Made by a program: the position numbers and the translations under genes
Notes under the pieces: generated by a model
What the model was told of the DNA's origin: nothing
Databases searched by the model: none
What the model saw: the letters and a program-made list of their open reading frames with translations, nothing else
In this document: in pieces, positions 17,538 to 26,160 of the stretch
How the letters are laid out: every line of letters starts with the position of its first letter
How positions within the stretch are numbered: the first letter of the stretch is position 1
Assembly (NCBI GenBank): GCA_910575405.1
Contig: CAJTER010000032.1
Location: 1-55,201, forward strand
Source of the DNA: Clostridia bacterium
GTDB taxonomy: Bacteria > Bacillota > Clostridia > Peptostreptococcales > Anaerovoracaceae
Reading direction: 5' to 3'
Length of the DNA stretch: 55,201 bases

Positions 17538-18785
17538 TTAAGGCGCTACCAGATGCTGAAATTGCTCCAGGCTCTGTCCCATGGACATACGGACTCTCGG
17601 CAGCAGCAACGGATCCATACCTGGCCTGACCTTCCCCGGCTCAGTCGTGACTGCGCAGAGAAATCCCGCGTCTGAAACAATATCTCTGCATTCCTGTGTA
17701 TAATCACCATATGGATAGGCAAAGGCATCGCTGCTCTTGCAAATTTCGATGGACTGCCGCAGATCGTCTAATGCCTCGGATGCGGAAAGTGCTGTAAAAA
17801 TTCCTCCATGACCGACGCTCCCGCCGTTTCGATGCATATTATGGGAATGCGATTGATATGTCACATACCGGCTCTGGTAATCTGCTACTTTCTCTTGCCC
17901 TGATTCCGATGTAATCATAAAACAGGTAGCCGGAACTCTGCATTTTTCCAGAACTGGAATGCCATTTTTCAAAAAACTTTTTGCTCCATCGTCAAAACAC
18001 AGAACAATACTTTTTTCCGGCAGCAGGAGCCTCCCTTCCGCGTAATCCCGGACCTCCTGCCAGGTGGGAAAATAATAGCCTTCTGACTTGAGCCAGCGCA
18101 GCTCCTCCTCTAAGTCGCCTGCCTCAATATAGTTGCCAAATCTGCGGTATAGATCGTCCGGCGGGTTGTCCCTGTTATAGACATAGTGATACATACAGAC
18201 AGCAAGCCCGGGCGTCTCGTACTCGGTATTTGGCATCACATGTACTCTTCGCACTACCCTGGTGGATTTCCCCTCATCATCCGTCACCATATAGACGATT
18301 TCTGATTTTCCTGTTTTTTTAAGCTCTGGCATGTTCACCTTTACTCTGCTGGTCAGATCGCTTCCCCCCCTGCCCGAAGCAGAGTATCCGGGCTCTTCGA
18401 AGGCTTCTCCAAGCCGGATATCCATAGAATCGCCGCCTTCCAGTTCCAGTCTCGGGTCCATGGTGCTTGTTACTGTTACGTACCGCTCTACTGTTTTTTC
18501 TCCCATCCGGTATTCAATCACATATCGGCCCGGAACCTCCGTGTTAAGAGTACTATAAACCTCCACTTCATCCTGTACATCCTCGCCCGCCTTTTTCGCT
18601 GTAACCCCCGGATCCTCAAAAACCTGACACAGATTCACTTCCAGCTCGTCTTCTCCTATCAGTGTCAGAGAGTACTGAGTCTGATAATAAACAAAAAAAA
18701 CGGCGCCTGCCAAAACAATCAAAAAAAGCACAAGAACCAGCGCCTGCATTCTTCTTTTTTTCCGTCTTGCCTGTTTTCGTTTCAT
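17538..18785 (-). CDS. Membrane-anchored polysaccharide deacetylase with Ig-like (DUF5011) repeats
   Basis: About 415 residues. A basic N-terminus (MKRKQARRKKRR) and one membrane helix (about 15-35) anchor it outside the cell. Two Ig-like repeats follow (about 40-115 and 120-195, each with the pattern ...GEAFEEPGYSA...). The C-terminal NodB deacetylase has LCFDDGAKSF (catalytic Asp pair), SHSHNMH (metal-site histidines), FAYPYGDY and LPRVRMS. It should remove acetyl groups from peptidoglycan or another surface glycan. ATG at 18785 is chosen because GGGAGG lies 6 bp upstream; the longer frame to 18905 has no such site. Confidence 0.85.
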   Translation of the reverse strand: MKRKQARRKKRRMQALVLVLFLIVLAGAVFFVYYQTQYSLTLIGEDELEVNLCQVFEDPGVTAKKAGEDVQDEVEVYSTLNTEVPGRYVIEYRMGEKTVERYVTVTSTMDPRLELEGGDSMDIRLGEAFEEPGYSASGRGGSDLTSRVKVNMPELKKTGKSEIVYMVTDDEGKSTRVVRRVHVMPNTEYETPGLAVCMYHYVYNRDNPPDDLYRRFGNYIEAGDLEEELRWLKSEGYYFPTWQEVRDYAEGRLLLPEKSIVLCFDDGAKSFLKNGIPVLEKCRVPATCFMITSESGQEKVADYQSRYVTYQSHSHNMHRNGGSVGHGGIFTALSASEALDDLRQSIEICKSSDAFAYPYGDYTQECRDIVSDAGFLCAVTTEPGKVRPGMDPLLLPRVRMSMGQSLEQFQHLVAP

Positions 18786-19000
18786 GCCATTCCTCCCGTC
18801 ATACACACAAGCCCCATATAGTTTCATTTTAGACTGCCGCTTTCTTTTATGCAACAGAAATCCTTTTAAAATTTTATTCTTTAGGGTATAATATTGACCA
18901 GTCATTCAAATGAGATGCGCTAAAAATTTAGGTGTAAGCTTTTACCTGCTGTCCAGACAGGCTGCACCTGAGACGGCCGGCGCATCAGGAGGAGGAAATT

Positions 19001-20110
19001 ATGGATACACGAATCAAAGAATTATCGGATCTTTTAGTACATTATTCCTGCGATCTGCAAAGGGGTGAAAAAATACTCATCAGCTATGAGGGAACATGCT
19101 GCAAACCCCTTATCCGCCAGATTGTCAAAGACGTTTATTCTGCGGGAGGTTTTCCTTATGTGGAAATTCGGGATTCTGCCATCAGCCGCGAGATCCTGCT
19201 TGGCTGCAGCGAGGAACAGATCCGCTTTATGGATGAATATCAGCTTATGCAGATGAAGGGTATGCAGGCCTATATCTCGGTCCGTGCAGGAGACAATTCC
19301 TCGGAAATGGCCGATGTTCCCTCTGAAAAGCTGAATCTATACAGTAAGCTGACCCGTCCTACCCTGGATTACCGGGTGAACCAGACAAAGTGGGTCGTTC
19401 TGCGCTACCCCAACAGCTCTATGGCTCAGCTTGCCAATACCAGCCTGGAATCTTTTGAAGATTTTTATTTCGATGTGTGCACTCTGGATTACCAGAAGAT
19501 GAGCGATGCTATGGATGCCCTCGTCAGCCTTATGGAGCAGACGGATCAGGTGCAGATCAAAGGGCCTGGAACCGATCTGAGCTTTTCCATAAAAGGCATT
19601 CCCGCTATTAAATGCAGCGGCGAACGTAATATACCGGACGGCGAGGTCTATACGGCACCTGTCCGCGGATCTATGAATGGGACCATTTCCTATAATACGC
19701 CTTCGGAAGAGCAGGGCTTTACCTTTGAAAATATTGTTTTTGAAGTCAAAGACGGGAAAATCGTAAAGGCTTCTGCCAACAACGACGAGCGCATCAACCA
19801 GCTTTTGGATACGGATGATGGTTCCCGCTATTTCGGAGAATTTGCTCTGGGTGTGAACCCTTATATTCTCCATCCTATGAAGGATACTCTGTTTGATGAA
19901 AAAATTGCAGGAAGCTTCCACCTGACCCCTGGTGCCGCTTATGAAGATGCCTTTAACGGAAACAAATCCGCAGTCCACTGGGATCTGGTCATGATTCAGC
20001 GGCCGGAATATGGCGGGGGCGAAATTTATTTTGACGATCAGCTCATACGAAAGGACGGTATTTTTACCATCCCTGAGCTGGAAAGTCTGAATCCGGAAAA
20101 CCTGAAATAA
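19001..20110 (+). CDS. M29 family aminopeptidase (thermophilic-type metallopeptidase)
   Basis: 369 residues, the usual length for M29 enzymes such as AmpS/AmpT, which remove N-terminal residues from peptides in the cytoplasm using two metal ions. Candidate ligands are the E in YFGEFALGVNP, H in GSFHLTPG and the H and D in AVHWDLVMI near the C-terminus. GGAGGAAATT precedes the ATG. Upstream at 18930-18950 AGGTGTAAGC faces TTTTACCT, a loose dyad. A strong terminator follows. Confidence 0.85.
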   Translation: MDTRIKELSDLLVHYSCDLQRGEKILISYEGTCCKPLIRQIVKDVYSAGGFPYVEIRDSAISREILLGCSEEQIRFMDEYQLMQMKGMQAYISVRAGDNSSEMADVPSEKLNLYSKLTRPTLDYRVNQTKWVVLRYPNSSMAQLANTSLESFEDFYFDVCTLDYQKMSDAMDALVSLMEQTDQVQIKGPGTDLSFSIKGIPAIKCSGERNIPDGEVYTAPVRGSMNGTISYNTPSEEQGFTFENIVFEVKDGKIVKASANNDERINQLLDTDDGSRYFGEFALGVNPYILHPMKDTLFDEKIAGSFHLTPGAAYEDAFNGNKSAVHWDLVMIQRPEYGGGEIYFDDQLIRKDGIFTIPELESLNPENLK

Positions 20111-20133
20111 CAATCAGCAAACGTGCACAACAA

Positions 20134-20200
20134 AAAAGCACCTTGCAAGGCTCCGATAGGGTACCTCCCGCGCGCCTTCTGCAGGGTGCTTTTCTTTTTT
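20134..20200 (+). terminator. Terminator after M29 peptidase
   Basis: AAAAGCACCTTGCA (20134-20147) pairs with TGCAGGGTGCTTTT (20180-20193) over 14 bp with one G-T pair, followed by CTTTTTTT. It can work on both strands between the two convergent genes. Confidence 0.75.
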
Positions 20201-20250
20201 TGTCTTTTCCATGTTATACCGCAAAGTTGCCAAAACTGACGGCCCTGGAT

Positions 20251-20916
20251 TCAGCGTTTCTTTTTCAGCCGTATTGCGATAACCAAAATCAACACCACAA
20301 TTACAATTCCCGCTATCAGCAGCAGGGGATACGGGATACTTCCCTCTTTTTCCCGGCCGCTCTGTTCATCCTCTGCCTGTGCGCTTTCCACCTCCTGGGA
20401 TTCCGTCGTCAGCTGGCTGGTCTCCGATTCTTCAGAAGAGCTGCTTGTTTCTGAAGACGAAGGCACAGGACTCTGCGAACTGCTGCTATTCTTCACAATG
20501 TCCAGCGTCATACTGGCAGAAGGCGTCCCCATATCTGCATCGCCATCCAGGTTCTGTGTTTCCAGGGTTTCCAGACTCAGGTTCACACTGCCTGCACCTA
20601 CTGCCCGGAACTTCACCTTAAAAGAGAGAATTCCTTCCGCATTATCCGCATATTGTTTCAATTGCACCAATCCCGCATTTCCCTGGCTGCTGCCGCCTGA
20701 TACGTATTCCAGACGCCTGGTATCATAAGTCAGATGTCCATTGACATACCCCAGAGAATCGCCTCTGTAAGTCACCTTGATGGTTACCACTTCTCCGGCC
20801 TTTGCTGTTTTTGCGCCGGACAGGGACACGGAAGACGACGCACCGAATGCCGCCTGCGGAGCCATCAGGGTCACCAGCAGCAGAACTGCTGTTATTACTC
20901 TCATTATCTGTTTCAT
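20251..20916 (-). CDS. Membrane-anchored cohesin-domain protein
   Basis: About 221 residues. Signal peptide (about 1-27, ending QAAFGA), one cohesin-type beta-sandwich (about 30-145: AGEVVTIKVTY, GYVNGHLTYDTRRLEYV, LSFKVKFRA), a Ser/Glu-rich linker (about 150-195), one membrane helix and a basic tail (RLKKKR). Cohesins bind dockerins or serve as carbohydrate-binding surface modules; no dockerin is visible in the window. ATG at 20916 is favoured; ATG at 20928 lies one base after the AGGAG. It follows the glucosaminidase gene by under 30 bp and shares its transcript. Confidence 0.75.
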   Translation of the reverse strand: MKQIMRVITAVLLLVTLMAPQAAFGASSSVSLSGAKTAKAGEVVTIKVTYRGDSLGYVNGHLTYDTRRLEYVSGGSSQGNAGLVQLKQYADNAEGILSFKVKFRAVGAGSVNLSLETLETQNLDGDADMGTPSASMTLDIVKNSSSSQSPVPSSSETSSSSEESETSQLTTESQEVESAQAEDEQSGREKEGSIPYPLLLIAGIVIVVLILVIAIRLKKKR

Positions 20917-20943
20917 TGGTATATTCATACTCCTAAATTCTTT

Positions 20944-22800
20944 TTATTTTGGCCGTACGCATGCAGAAGATGGCATCCCGCTGTACACCGGAATATGGAA
21001 TACAACCGGATAATCATCATTTTTATCATAAGCGTACTTTAATATATTTCCCTCTGTGGTTGCTCCTGCAACATTGGTCATATATTGATGGGTAGCAACT
21101 GCATTCAGGCCATTCATAACATTAAACTTCTTCGTATAATAGGTGTACTGCTTTTTTGTCACATATCCGCTGGCATAAAAGCTGGCTCCGCCGGAGAGAG
21201 ATTTTTCGATGCTTGTCCAGGGCCTTCCAAAGGTCGTAGCCCCTGTATCCTGCCCCTTTGCCCACCAGAGGCCGCGCTGCGTGGCATTCATACTTCCTGC
21301 CGCATACGCCTGAATATTCAGGTGATTATAATATCCTTCATACTTGGGATAGGTTCCGGAAATCGCTCCTGTTCCGCCCCTCCAGCCCTGCTCTACAATG
21401 GCCATGGCCGTAATTACATTGGGATTTACTCCGGAAGCTTTCCCCGCATTGTACAAAGCCGTAATATACCTGGAAGTATTCAAATAGCAATTGTTTCTGG
21501 AAACAATGCTCTTGATGGTATTGTTATCCTGGGAAGCTGCGTCAAAAGAATGATCCATAAATAAGTATATGGAGGTTTCATTAAGAAAATTCCTCGGATC
21601 CATATAATATGCGATAATCTCCTCAGATGCCGCATTCCATCTTCCGTCAAATTTTGTATATCCGTTCTTGCTGTCATATGCCCCCGGTTCCTTTGATTTC
21701 CAGGAGTCAGGCGATGTTGGTTCCACCAGATTGATACCGAGCTTCTTTTCCTTTTCCAGCATAGCAGACCATTTCAGACCCGTCTGCTGTGTTTTAAAAA
21801 TCCATTTCGGATGGGCTGCATGAAGCGTCCGCAGTTTGCTCTTATAGCTTTTCAGAAAGCCCTGCTGATTCATCCATTCTTCAAAAGCTTCATCCGTACT
21901 TTCCAGATTAATATAGCTGGAATGGACATAACCCATCTGCGTAGAGGAATAGGAAAACCGGTACCACAGCTCTCCTGCGGCGTTCACCGCCTTTGCCAGC
22001 ACAGTAATGGATTTTCCCCTTGAAAGGGTTCCGATTTTCGTATAGCCTGTCCCAGGGCCGCTTCGCACATTGAGGGAATCTGTGTTGACAACGGTTCCTT
22101 TTTTGTTTACTGCTGTCTCAACAGGAGCCTGCGAAGGCTCCGTCGGCTTGGTTGTCGGTGCTTCAGGCACGGTTGGCCTGGTTGTAGGTGCTGCTTCCGA
22201 TTCTGTTGGCTTTACCGTCGATGCGGCGGCTGGCGCTGTGGTAGCTGCTGTTTTTTTAACAGTCACATATTTTGCCAGCACATAGCCCCTTCTGGTCTTG
22301 TACTTAATCTGATACCACTTTGCCCTGTCCTTTCCAGTCCGCTCTCCGGTTATGGTCACGGCTGCGTGTTTTTTTACGACTCCCACTTTTTTATAGCCAG
22401 TTCCCGCATTAGCCCGGATATTGACCGGCCCGTTTTTCATCACGCCTTTTTTGACGGGAGAATACTTTTTCAAAGTGCCCAGGGAGGATTTCAGCTTTAC
22501 ATATTTTGCAGCCACATATCCTGTTTTTGACTTAAATATAATTTTATACCATTTTTGTCCTGCTCTGTCCTTTTTCGTTCCTTTGATAGTAATGGTCTTC
22601 CCCTTTGGAAGAGTACCCAGCTTTTTGTACTTGGTTCCTGCATAACTGCGCACGTTAACCGGCCCGCTCTTGATGATCCCCTTAATTGTTGCACCGTAAA
22701 CATCTGCTGTCCCCGCAGCAGGCATAACCGCAAATACGGTCAACATCACAGCCGCTGCGGTGAGAAGCGCAATGCATCTGCTTTTGATCCTGTTCCACAT
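20944..22800 (-). CDS. Secreted SH3-domain beta-N-acetylglucosaminidase (cell-wall hydrolase)
   Basis: About 618 residues. Signal peptide (about 1-36), three bacterial SH3 domains (about 37-100, 112-175 and 235-300, each with NVR and YV elements), a Thr/Pro-rich linker between the second and third, then a glucosaminidase domain. The latter has YMDPRNFLNETSIYLFMD and AMAIVEQGWRGGTG with the catalytic glutamate. It would cut the glycan backbone of peptidoglycan. ATG at 22800 has GGGAG 8 bp upstream; ATG at 22815 contains that site. The promoter is at 22863-22891. It is followed by the cohesin gene. Confidence 0.85.
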   Translation of the reverse strand: MWNRIKSRCIALLTAAAVMLTVFAVMPAAGTADVYGATIKGIIKSGPVNVRSYAGTKYKKLGTLPKGKTITIKGTKKDRAGQKWYKIIFKSKTGYVAAKYVKLKSSLGTLKKYSPVKKGVMKNGPVNIRANAGTGYKKVGVVKKHAAVTITGERTGKDRAKWYQIKYKTRRGYVLAKYVTVKKTAATTAPAAASTVKPTESEAAPTTRPTVPEAPTTKPTEPSQAPVETAVNKKGTVVNTDSLNVRSGPGTGYTKIGTLSRGKSITVLAKAVNAAGELWYRFSYSSTQMGYVHSSYINLESTDEAFEEWMNQQGFLKSYKSKLRTLHAAHPKWIFKTQQTGLKWSAMLEKEKKLGINLVEPTSPDSWKSKEPGAYDSKNGYTKFDGRWNAASEEIIAYYMDPRNFLNETSIYLFMDHSFDAASQDNNTIKSIVSRNNCYLNTSRYITALYNAGKASGVNPNVITAMAIVEQGWRGGTGAISGTYPKYEGYYNHLNIQAYAAGSMNATQRGLWWAKGQDTGATTFGRPWTSIEKSLSGGASFYASGYVTKKQYTYYTKKFNVMNGLNAVATHQYMTNVAGATTEGNILKYAYDKNDDYPVVFHIPVYSGMPSSACVRPK

Positions 22801-22862
22801 AACTCTAACTCCCATTTACAAACTTTTGCGCAATTCGACTGCTTTCGATTGCTAATGTTTAG

Positions 22863-22891
22863 AGTTTACTTCATTTCAGATTTTATGTCAA
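22863..22891 (-). promoter_or_regulatory. Promoter of the glucosaminidase-cohesin operon
   Basis: On the minus strand -35 TTGACA (22886-22891), a 17-bp spacer and -10 TAAACT (22863-22868). Confidence 0.65.
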
Positions 22892-22944
22892 GGCAGCGGC
22901 TGGCTGGAAGTTCAAGGATATTGCCCTTTAGGCTACCGGCACGC

Positions 22945-22974
22945 AAAAGCGGCCGCAGGTTCTCCCGCAGCCGC
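22945..22974 (-). terminator. Terminator after DUF3343 gene
   Basis: On the minus strand GCGGCTGCGGG and CTGCGGCCGC form a GC-rich stem with two G-T pairs, followed by TTTT. It lies 10 bp after the DUF3343 stop. Confidence 0.7.
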
Positions 22975-22980
22975 CCGACT

Positions 22981-23256
22981 CTATCGAATTTGCCGATATT
23001 CCGGCATCTGACTTGTGCCGGTTTTCTCGTAAATTCCTTTTGCACTGATTTGGTTTTCTGAAAGGATTGCCAGGATCTGCTGAAGCTCGCAATCCGGCAC
23101 ATAAAGCGCCTGCCCGCAGGATCGGAGGAGCTGCGTCGGCGCTCTCTGCATCCTTGCGGTAATACCGCGTTCCATCAGCTTATCCCTTGCATACATGGCT
23201 TTATAAAAAGATGAAAATGTAAGCAAGTATTCAAATCTGCTTTCACGTCTTTGCAA
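22981..23256 (-). CDS. DUF3343 protein (putative Se/S carrier-like)
   Basis: About 91 residues from a TTG start (99 from the ATG at 23280). The pattern EYLLTFSSFYKAMYARDKLMERG, RAPTQLLRSCGQAL and a C-terminal KGIYEK is typical of DUF3343 proteins, whose SCG cysteine has led to the name Se/S carrier-like; function is unproven. TTG at 23254-23256 is favoured since AGGAGG lies 8 nt upstream and the family usually begins near (R)FEYLLTF. ATG at 23280 overlaps the carboxypeptidase stop by 4 bp but has its ribosome site downstream. Confidence 0.72.
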   Translation of the reverse strand: MQRRESRFEYLLTFSSFYKAMYARDKLMERGITARMQRAPTQLLRSCGQALYVPDCELQQILAILSENQISAKGIYEKTGTSQMPEYRQIR

Positions 23257-23276
23257 AAAAAGGACCTCCTGTCTAT

Positions 23277-24488
23277 TCATATGATCTTTTTCATCATTTG
23301 TATGTAAAGATCCTTTATAGACGCTTTTTCTGCACTCTGCCCCGCTGTAATTGGGAACCGCTCCTTTTCCACACCATCGTGATAAACGACAAGCTCTCCT
23401 ATCCTCTGTCCCTGCTTTAGTGGAGGTTTTATATATCCATTAATTTCGATTCTTGTCTTAAGCTTTTCCTTTTCTCCTTTTTTGACCAATATCGTCACAT
23501 CGTCTTCTATTACAACATCCACTTTAGAAGGCGTTCCCTTTTCGATTCTCAGAGCCTTTTGTACCTGGCCTTTTTTCGCAATGCGAACGCTCTCATAATT
23601 GGAAAAACCGTAATCGAACATTTTACCCATTTCTGCAAAACGTACTTTTGACGAAGAGCATCCCAGCACCACGCCTACCAGCTTTGTTCCGTTTCTCTGT
23701 GCAGCTCCTGACAGGCAGTAACCCGCATCCTGTGTAAATCCGGTTTTAATGCCCATGGCCCCTGAGTACAATTTAATCAGCTTGTTTGTGTTTGTCAGTC
23801 CGAAATCTTTCTCTTTTCCCGGAAGGCCCACTTTAATGGTTCCCTGCCATTTTGTAAACCATTTTTTTGTTTCCGGAAACTTAATCAGATCTCGTGACAT
23901 GATTGCTATATCATATGCACTGGTATAATGATTTGCTACCGGCAGTCCGTTGGTATTTACAAAATTTGTATCGTTCATCTCAAGCTCTGCAGCCCGTTTG
24001 TTCATTCGCTCTACAAACATTTCCACACTGCCTGCCAGATATTCGGCCAATGCGACGCACCCATCATTAGCGCTTACCATGGCAACGCCCATCAGCAGTT
24101 CCTCTACCGTATGCTGTTCTCCCGGCTCCATATACATCTGACTGCCGCCCATAGATGCAGCCCGCTCGGAAATGGTTACTGTATCCTTCAGGCTGATTTT
24201 TCCCTGTTCACAGGCCTCCATGATCAAAAGCATGGTCATGACCTTTGTAACGGATGCTGGCGGGAGTCTCTTATGCGCGTTTTGGGCGAACAGAACCTCC
24301 CCGCTGGCAGCATCGATCAGTACGGCTGCTTTTGCTTTTACCTTCAGCCCTGTTTCCTTTGCCGATGGTTCTACCCTGGCGTTTACAATTGAGATACTCC
24401 TTTCCTCGGGCTTGAACCGGTCAATACCCATAAATCCGCCCATGAGCAGTGCCGCAATCAGGCAGCAGCTCAATATCTTCTTTCTCAC
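23277..24488 (-). CDS. D-alanyl-D-alanine carboxypeptidase (S11, DacF/PBP5-like)
   Basis: About 403 residues. Signal peptide (about 1-30); peptidase S11 core with the nucleophile in PPASVTKVMT, the second motif SANDG and the third KTGFT; then the C-terminal PBP5-type beta domain (about 300-385) and a short amphipathic tail. It trims the terminal D-Ala from peptidoglycan stem peptides outside the membrane. The GTG start at 24488 is chosen because AAGGGGG lies just upstream; the longer frame starts at 24512. Clostridial DacF homologues act in vegetative or spore cortex synthesis; which one is unclear. Confidence 0.88.
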   Translation of the reverse strand: MRKKILSCCLIAALLMGGFMGIDRFKPEERSISIVNARVEPSAKETGLKVKAKAAVLIDAASGEVLFAQNAHKRLPPASVTKVMTMLLIMEACEQGKISLKDTVTISERAASMGGSQMYMEPGEQHTVEELLMGVAMVSANDGCVALAEYLAGSVEMFVERMNKRAAELEMNDTNFVNTNGLPVANHYTSAYDIAIMSRDLIKFPETKKWFTKWQGTIKVGLPGKEKDFGLTNTNKLIKLYSGAMGIKTGFTQDAGYCLSGAAQRNGTKLVGVVLGCSSSKVRFAEMGKMFDYGFSNYESVRIAKKGQVQKALRIEKGTPSKVDVVIEDDVTILVKKGEKEKLKTRIEINGYIKPPLKQGQRIGELVVYHDGVEKERFPITAGQSAEKASIKDLYIQMMKKII

Positions 24489-24556
24489 ACAAAAAACCCC
24501 CTTAGTTTGCAAATAGACTTATTCTAAGGTATTCGCAACTCAGGGAGTTTAGCACA

Positions 24557-25312
24557 CTAATTTCCGGACAAATACTTATGATATTGTCTCATAACCTCTT
24601 CATAGTGGGTTTTGCTGATTTCACACTGAAAGTCGGTTTCTTGGGAAAAGACCGGTATCCATATATTTCTTCTGTCCTTTTTAATATCAACCACATTTCT
24701 CAGATTAAGCGCAAAGGATTTATGACAGCGGATACAATAACGCTCCCCTATTTCCTCCAGGGTTTTATCAATGGTCTGACGCAGGATCCGATACCGGTTC
24801 TGACCTGCGTAAACATAACAATTCTTTCCTTCCGTTTCCAGCCCCAAAATCGACTGTGCCTCCATCAGTCTGGTATCGCCATCCACAGTAAGCCGGATGA
24901 TCCGTTTCAGCTGCCTCTGCGGCCGTTTCTGCTGTCCCAGAGTTTCCAGAAGGGGGCCGATGCTGGTTTTAATTGATTTTTCGGAAAGTGGTTTTACCAG
25001 ATACCTGTAGCAGATCTGCTCCTGAAATGCATGCATGTTCCCCGTTTCATCGTCTGTTACAAAGACGACCGGTGTCAGCGCATTCTGCTCTCTCTGACGA
25101 ATCCGTGACAACACGGAAAAACCGTCCATATCCGAAAGGTCTTGGGCAATAAAAAAAATATCAATCGGTTCCTTCCTGCTGCTCACATATTCCAAAGCTT
25201 CCGCTCCGGTACCGAATATAGTGCAGGCAAGCTTTGGCTGCAGTCGGTTTAAAAAACTCTGAAGATTTGCTGCATCCTTCTTATCGCATTCCACAATAAC
25301 TCCATTAAGCAT
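24557..25312 (-). CDS. LytTR-domain regulator with a degenerate receiver domain
   Basis: About 251 residues. An N-terminal receiver-like domain (about 1-120) is joined to a LytTR DNA-binding domain (about 140-245; VYAGQNRYRILRQTIDKTLEEIG, RCHKSFALNLRNV). At the place of the phospho-acceptor aspartate the sequence reads FIAQDLSDMDG, with Ala eight residues before the final Gly; the conserved Lys (YLVKPL) is kept. It may thus respond without phosphorylation. ATG at 25312 has GGGAG upstream and overlaps the XRE stop by 8 bp, indicating coupling. No histidine kinase is adjacent. Confidence 0.82.
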   Translation of the reverse strand: MLNGVIVECDKKDAANLQSFLNRLQPKLACTIFGTGAEALEYVSSRKEPIDIFFIAQDLSDMDGFSVLSRIRQREQNALTPVVFVTDDETGNMHAFQEQICYRYLVKPLSEKSIKTSIGPLLETLGQQKRPQRQLKRIIRLTVDGDTRLMEAQSILGLETEGKNCYVYAGQNRYRILRQTIDKTLEEIGERYCIRCHKSFALNLRNVVDIKKDRRNIWIPVFSQETDFQCEISKTHYEEVMRQYHKYLSGN

Positions 25313-25688
25313 GATCGCATTCTCCCTGGGCCTTATCCCTGGCCGCTTCACGGCATTCTTCCAACATTCGAATATAGGCCTTTACCATTTTCTTTTCATT
25401 TGGTTCAAGCGTTTCCCATAGCTGCAGCAGCTCATGCTGCTCTTCCGTTACATCGGGATATAATTTTTCTGAAGAAAAAAATTCAGCCAGAGTTATATCC
25501 AGTCCCTTGCAAAGTCGTTCTAATGAAGTAATGGTAGGCATTTTATTTTGTGATATCATATTATTGAGCGTCGTATTAGGTATATCGGATATCTGAGCAA
25601 GCTTGTACTGACTCAACTGCCGCTCCCTGCAAAGCTCAATAATGCGTCTGATCACTTTATTTTTAGTATCTGTTCTGGTATCCGTCAT
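25305..25688 (-). CDS. XRE-family helix-turn-helix regulator
   Basis: 127 residues. The HTH (about 15-70) reads ERQLSQYKLAQISDIPNTTLNNMISQNKMPTI with a following LERLCKGLDITLAEFF, the common Cro/C1 layout. The C-terminal part is acidic and helical. GAGGACAGAT precedes the ATG and a TACAAT lies about 30 bp upstream. It is the first gene of a unit with the LytTR gene. Confidence 0.85.
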   Translation of the reverse strand: MTDTRTDTKNKVIRRIIELCRERQLSQYKLAQISDIPNTTLNNMISQNKMPTITSLERLCKGLDITLAEFFSSEKLYPDVTEEQHELLQLWETLEPNEKKMVKAYIRMLEECREAARDKAQGECDHA

Positions 25689-25804
25689 ATCTGTCCTCCA
25701 CTACCCACATTGTATCCTATTTGCGACTGAATTATTAGACTGATAGTGACGACCTATACTTAGTACCTTATAAGAGTATGTTCGGACCAAAAAAGGGAAA
25801 AAGG

Positions 25805-26083
25805 TTATACTTCTTCCCCGTCCTCTGCTGCGAAGGAAAGCATCTGCTCCCGCTCCGCTCCTGTCAGCTTCATGGCCTCACAGAGACGCCGGATTTCTCC
25901 CGCAGGCGGCACAAAGCTTTTATCTGTACAAATCATGGTAAAATCCTCTTTTTTCATTCCAGTTTGCGCAAAGGTAAGCTCTCCACTTGCAATTTTGCGA
26001 TCATAAATCCGAAAAAAAATCATGGCAAAGGATGGCTTTGCCTGTGCTTCCTGTTGTTCCATTTTTTCTATTTGCGCTTCCAT
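25805..26083 (-). CDS. Small protein of unknown function, possible helix-turn-helix
   Basis: 92 residues, not assigned to a family. A strong GAGGAGG site sits 7 bp before the ATG. The N-terminal 20 residues are Glu/Gln-rich; the rest is predicted helical with GELTFAQTGMKKEDFTMICTD and FVPPAGEIRRLCEAMKLTGAE, an arrangement loosely like an XRE-type HTH. The end is acidic (EDGEEV). It follows the ABC exporter gene by 77 bp and may be cotranscribed with it. Confidence 0.6.
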   Translation of the reverse strand: MEAQIEKMEQQEAQAKPSFAMIFFRIYDRKIASGELTFAQTGMKKEDFTMICTDKSFVPPAGEIRRLCEAMKLTGAEREQMLSFAAEDGEEV

Positions 26084-26160
26084 AATAATCCTCCTCTATC
26101 CAATGCTCTGCGGCACTGCGCAGATGCAATGCCGCAATATGAGCGTGGCATCTGACTACA

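Noticed and set aside
19337-20113. 258-residue minus-strand open frame
   Set aside because: Antisense to the M29 aminopeptidase gene; no recognisable domain.
22890-22975. Riboswitch ahead of the glucosaminidase (c-di-AMP or c-di-GMP type)
   Set aside because: The GC-rich structure is upstream of the promoter and is explained by the DUF3343 terminator; the actual leader is only about 60 nt and shows no known motif.
24499-24556. Promoter for the carboxypeptidase (TTGCGA, 17 bp, TATTTG)
   Set aside because: Poor -10 match; the gene may be transcribed from the XRE promoter.
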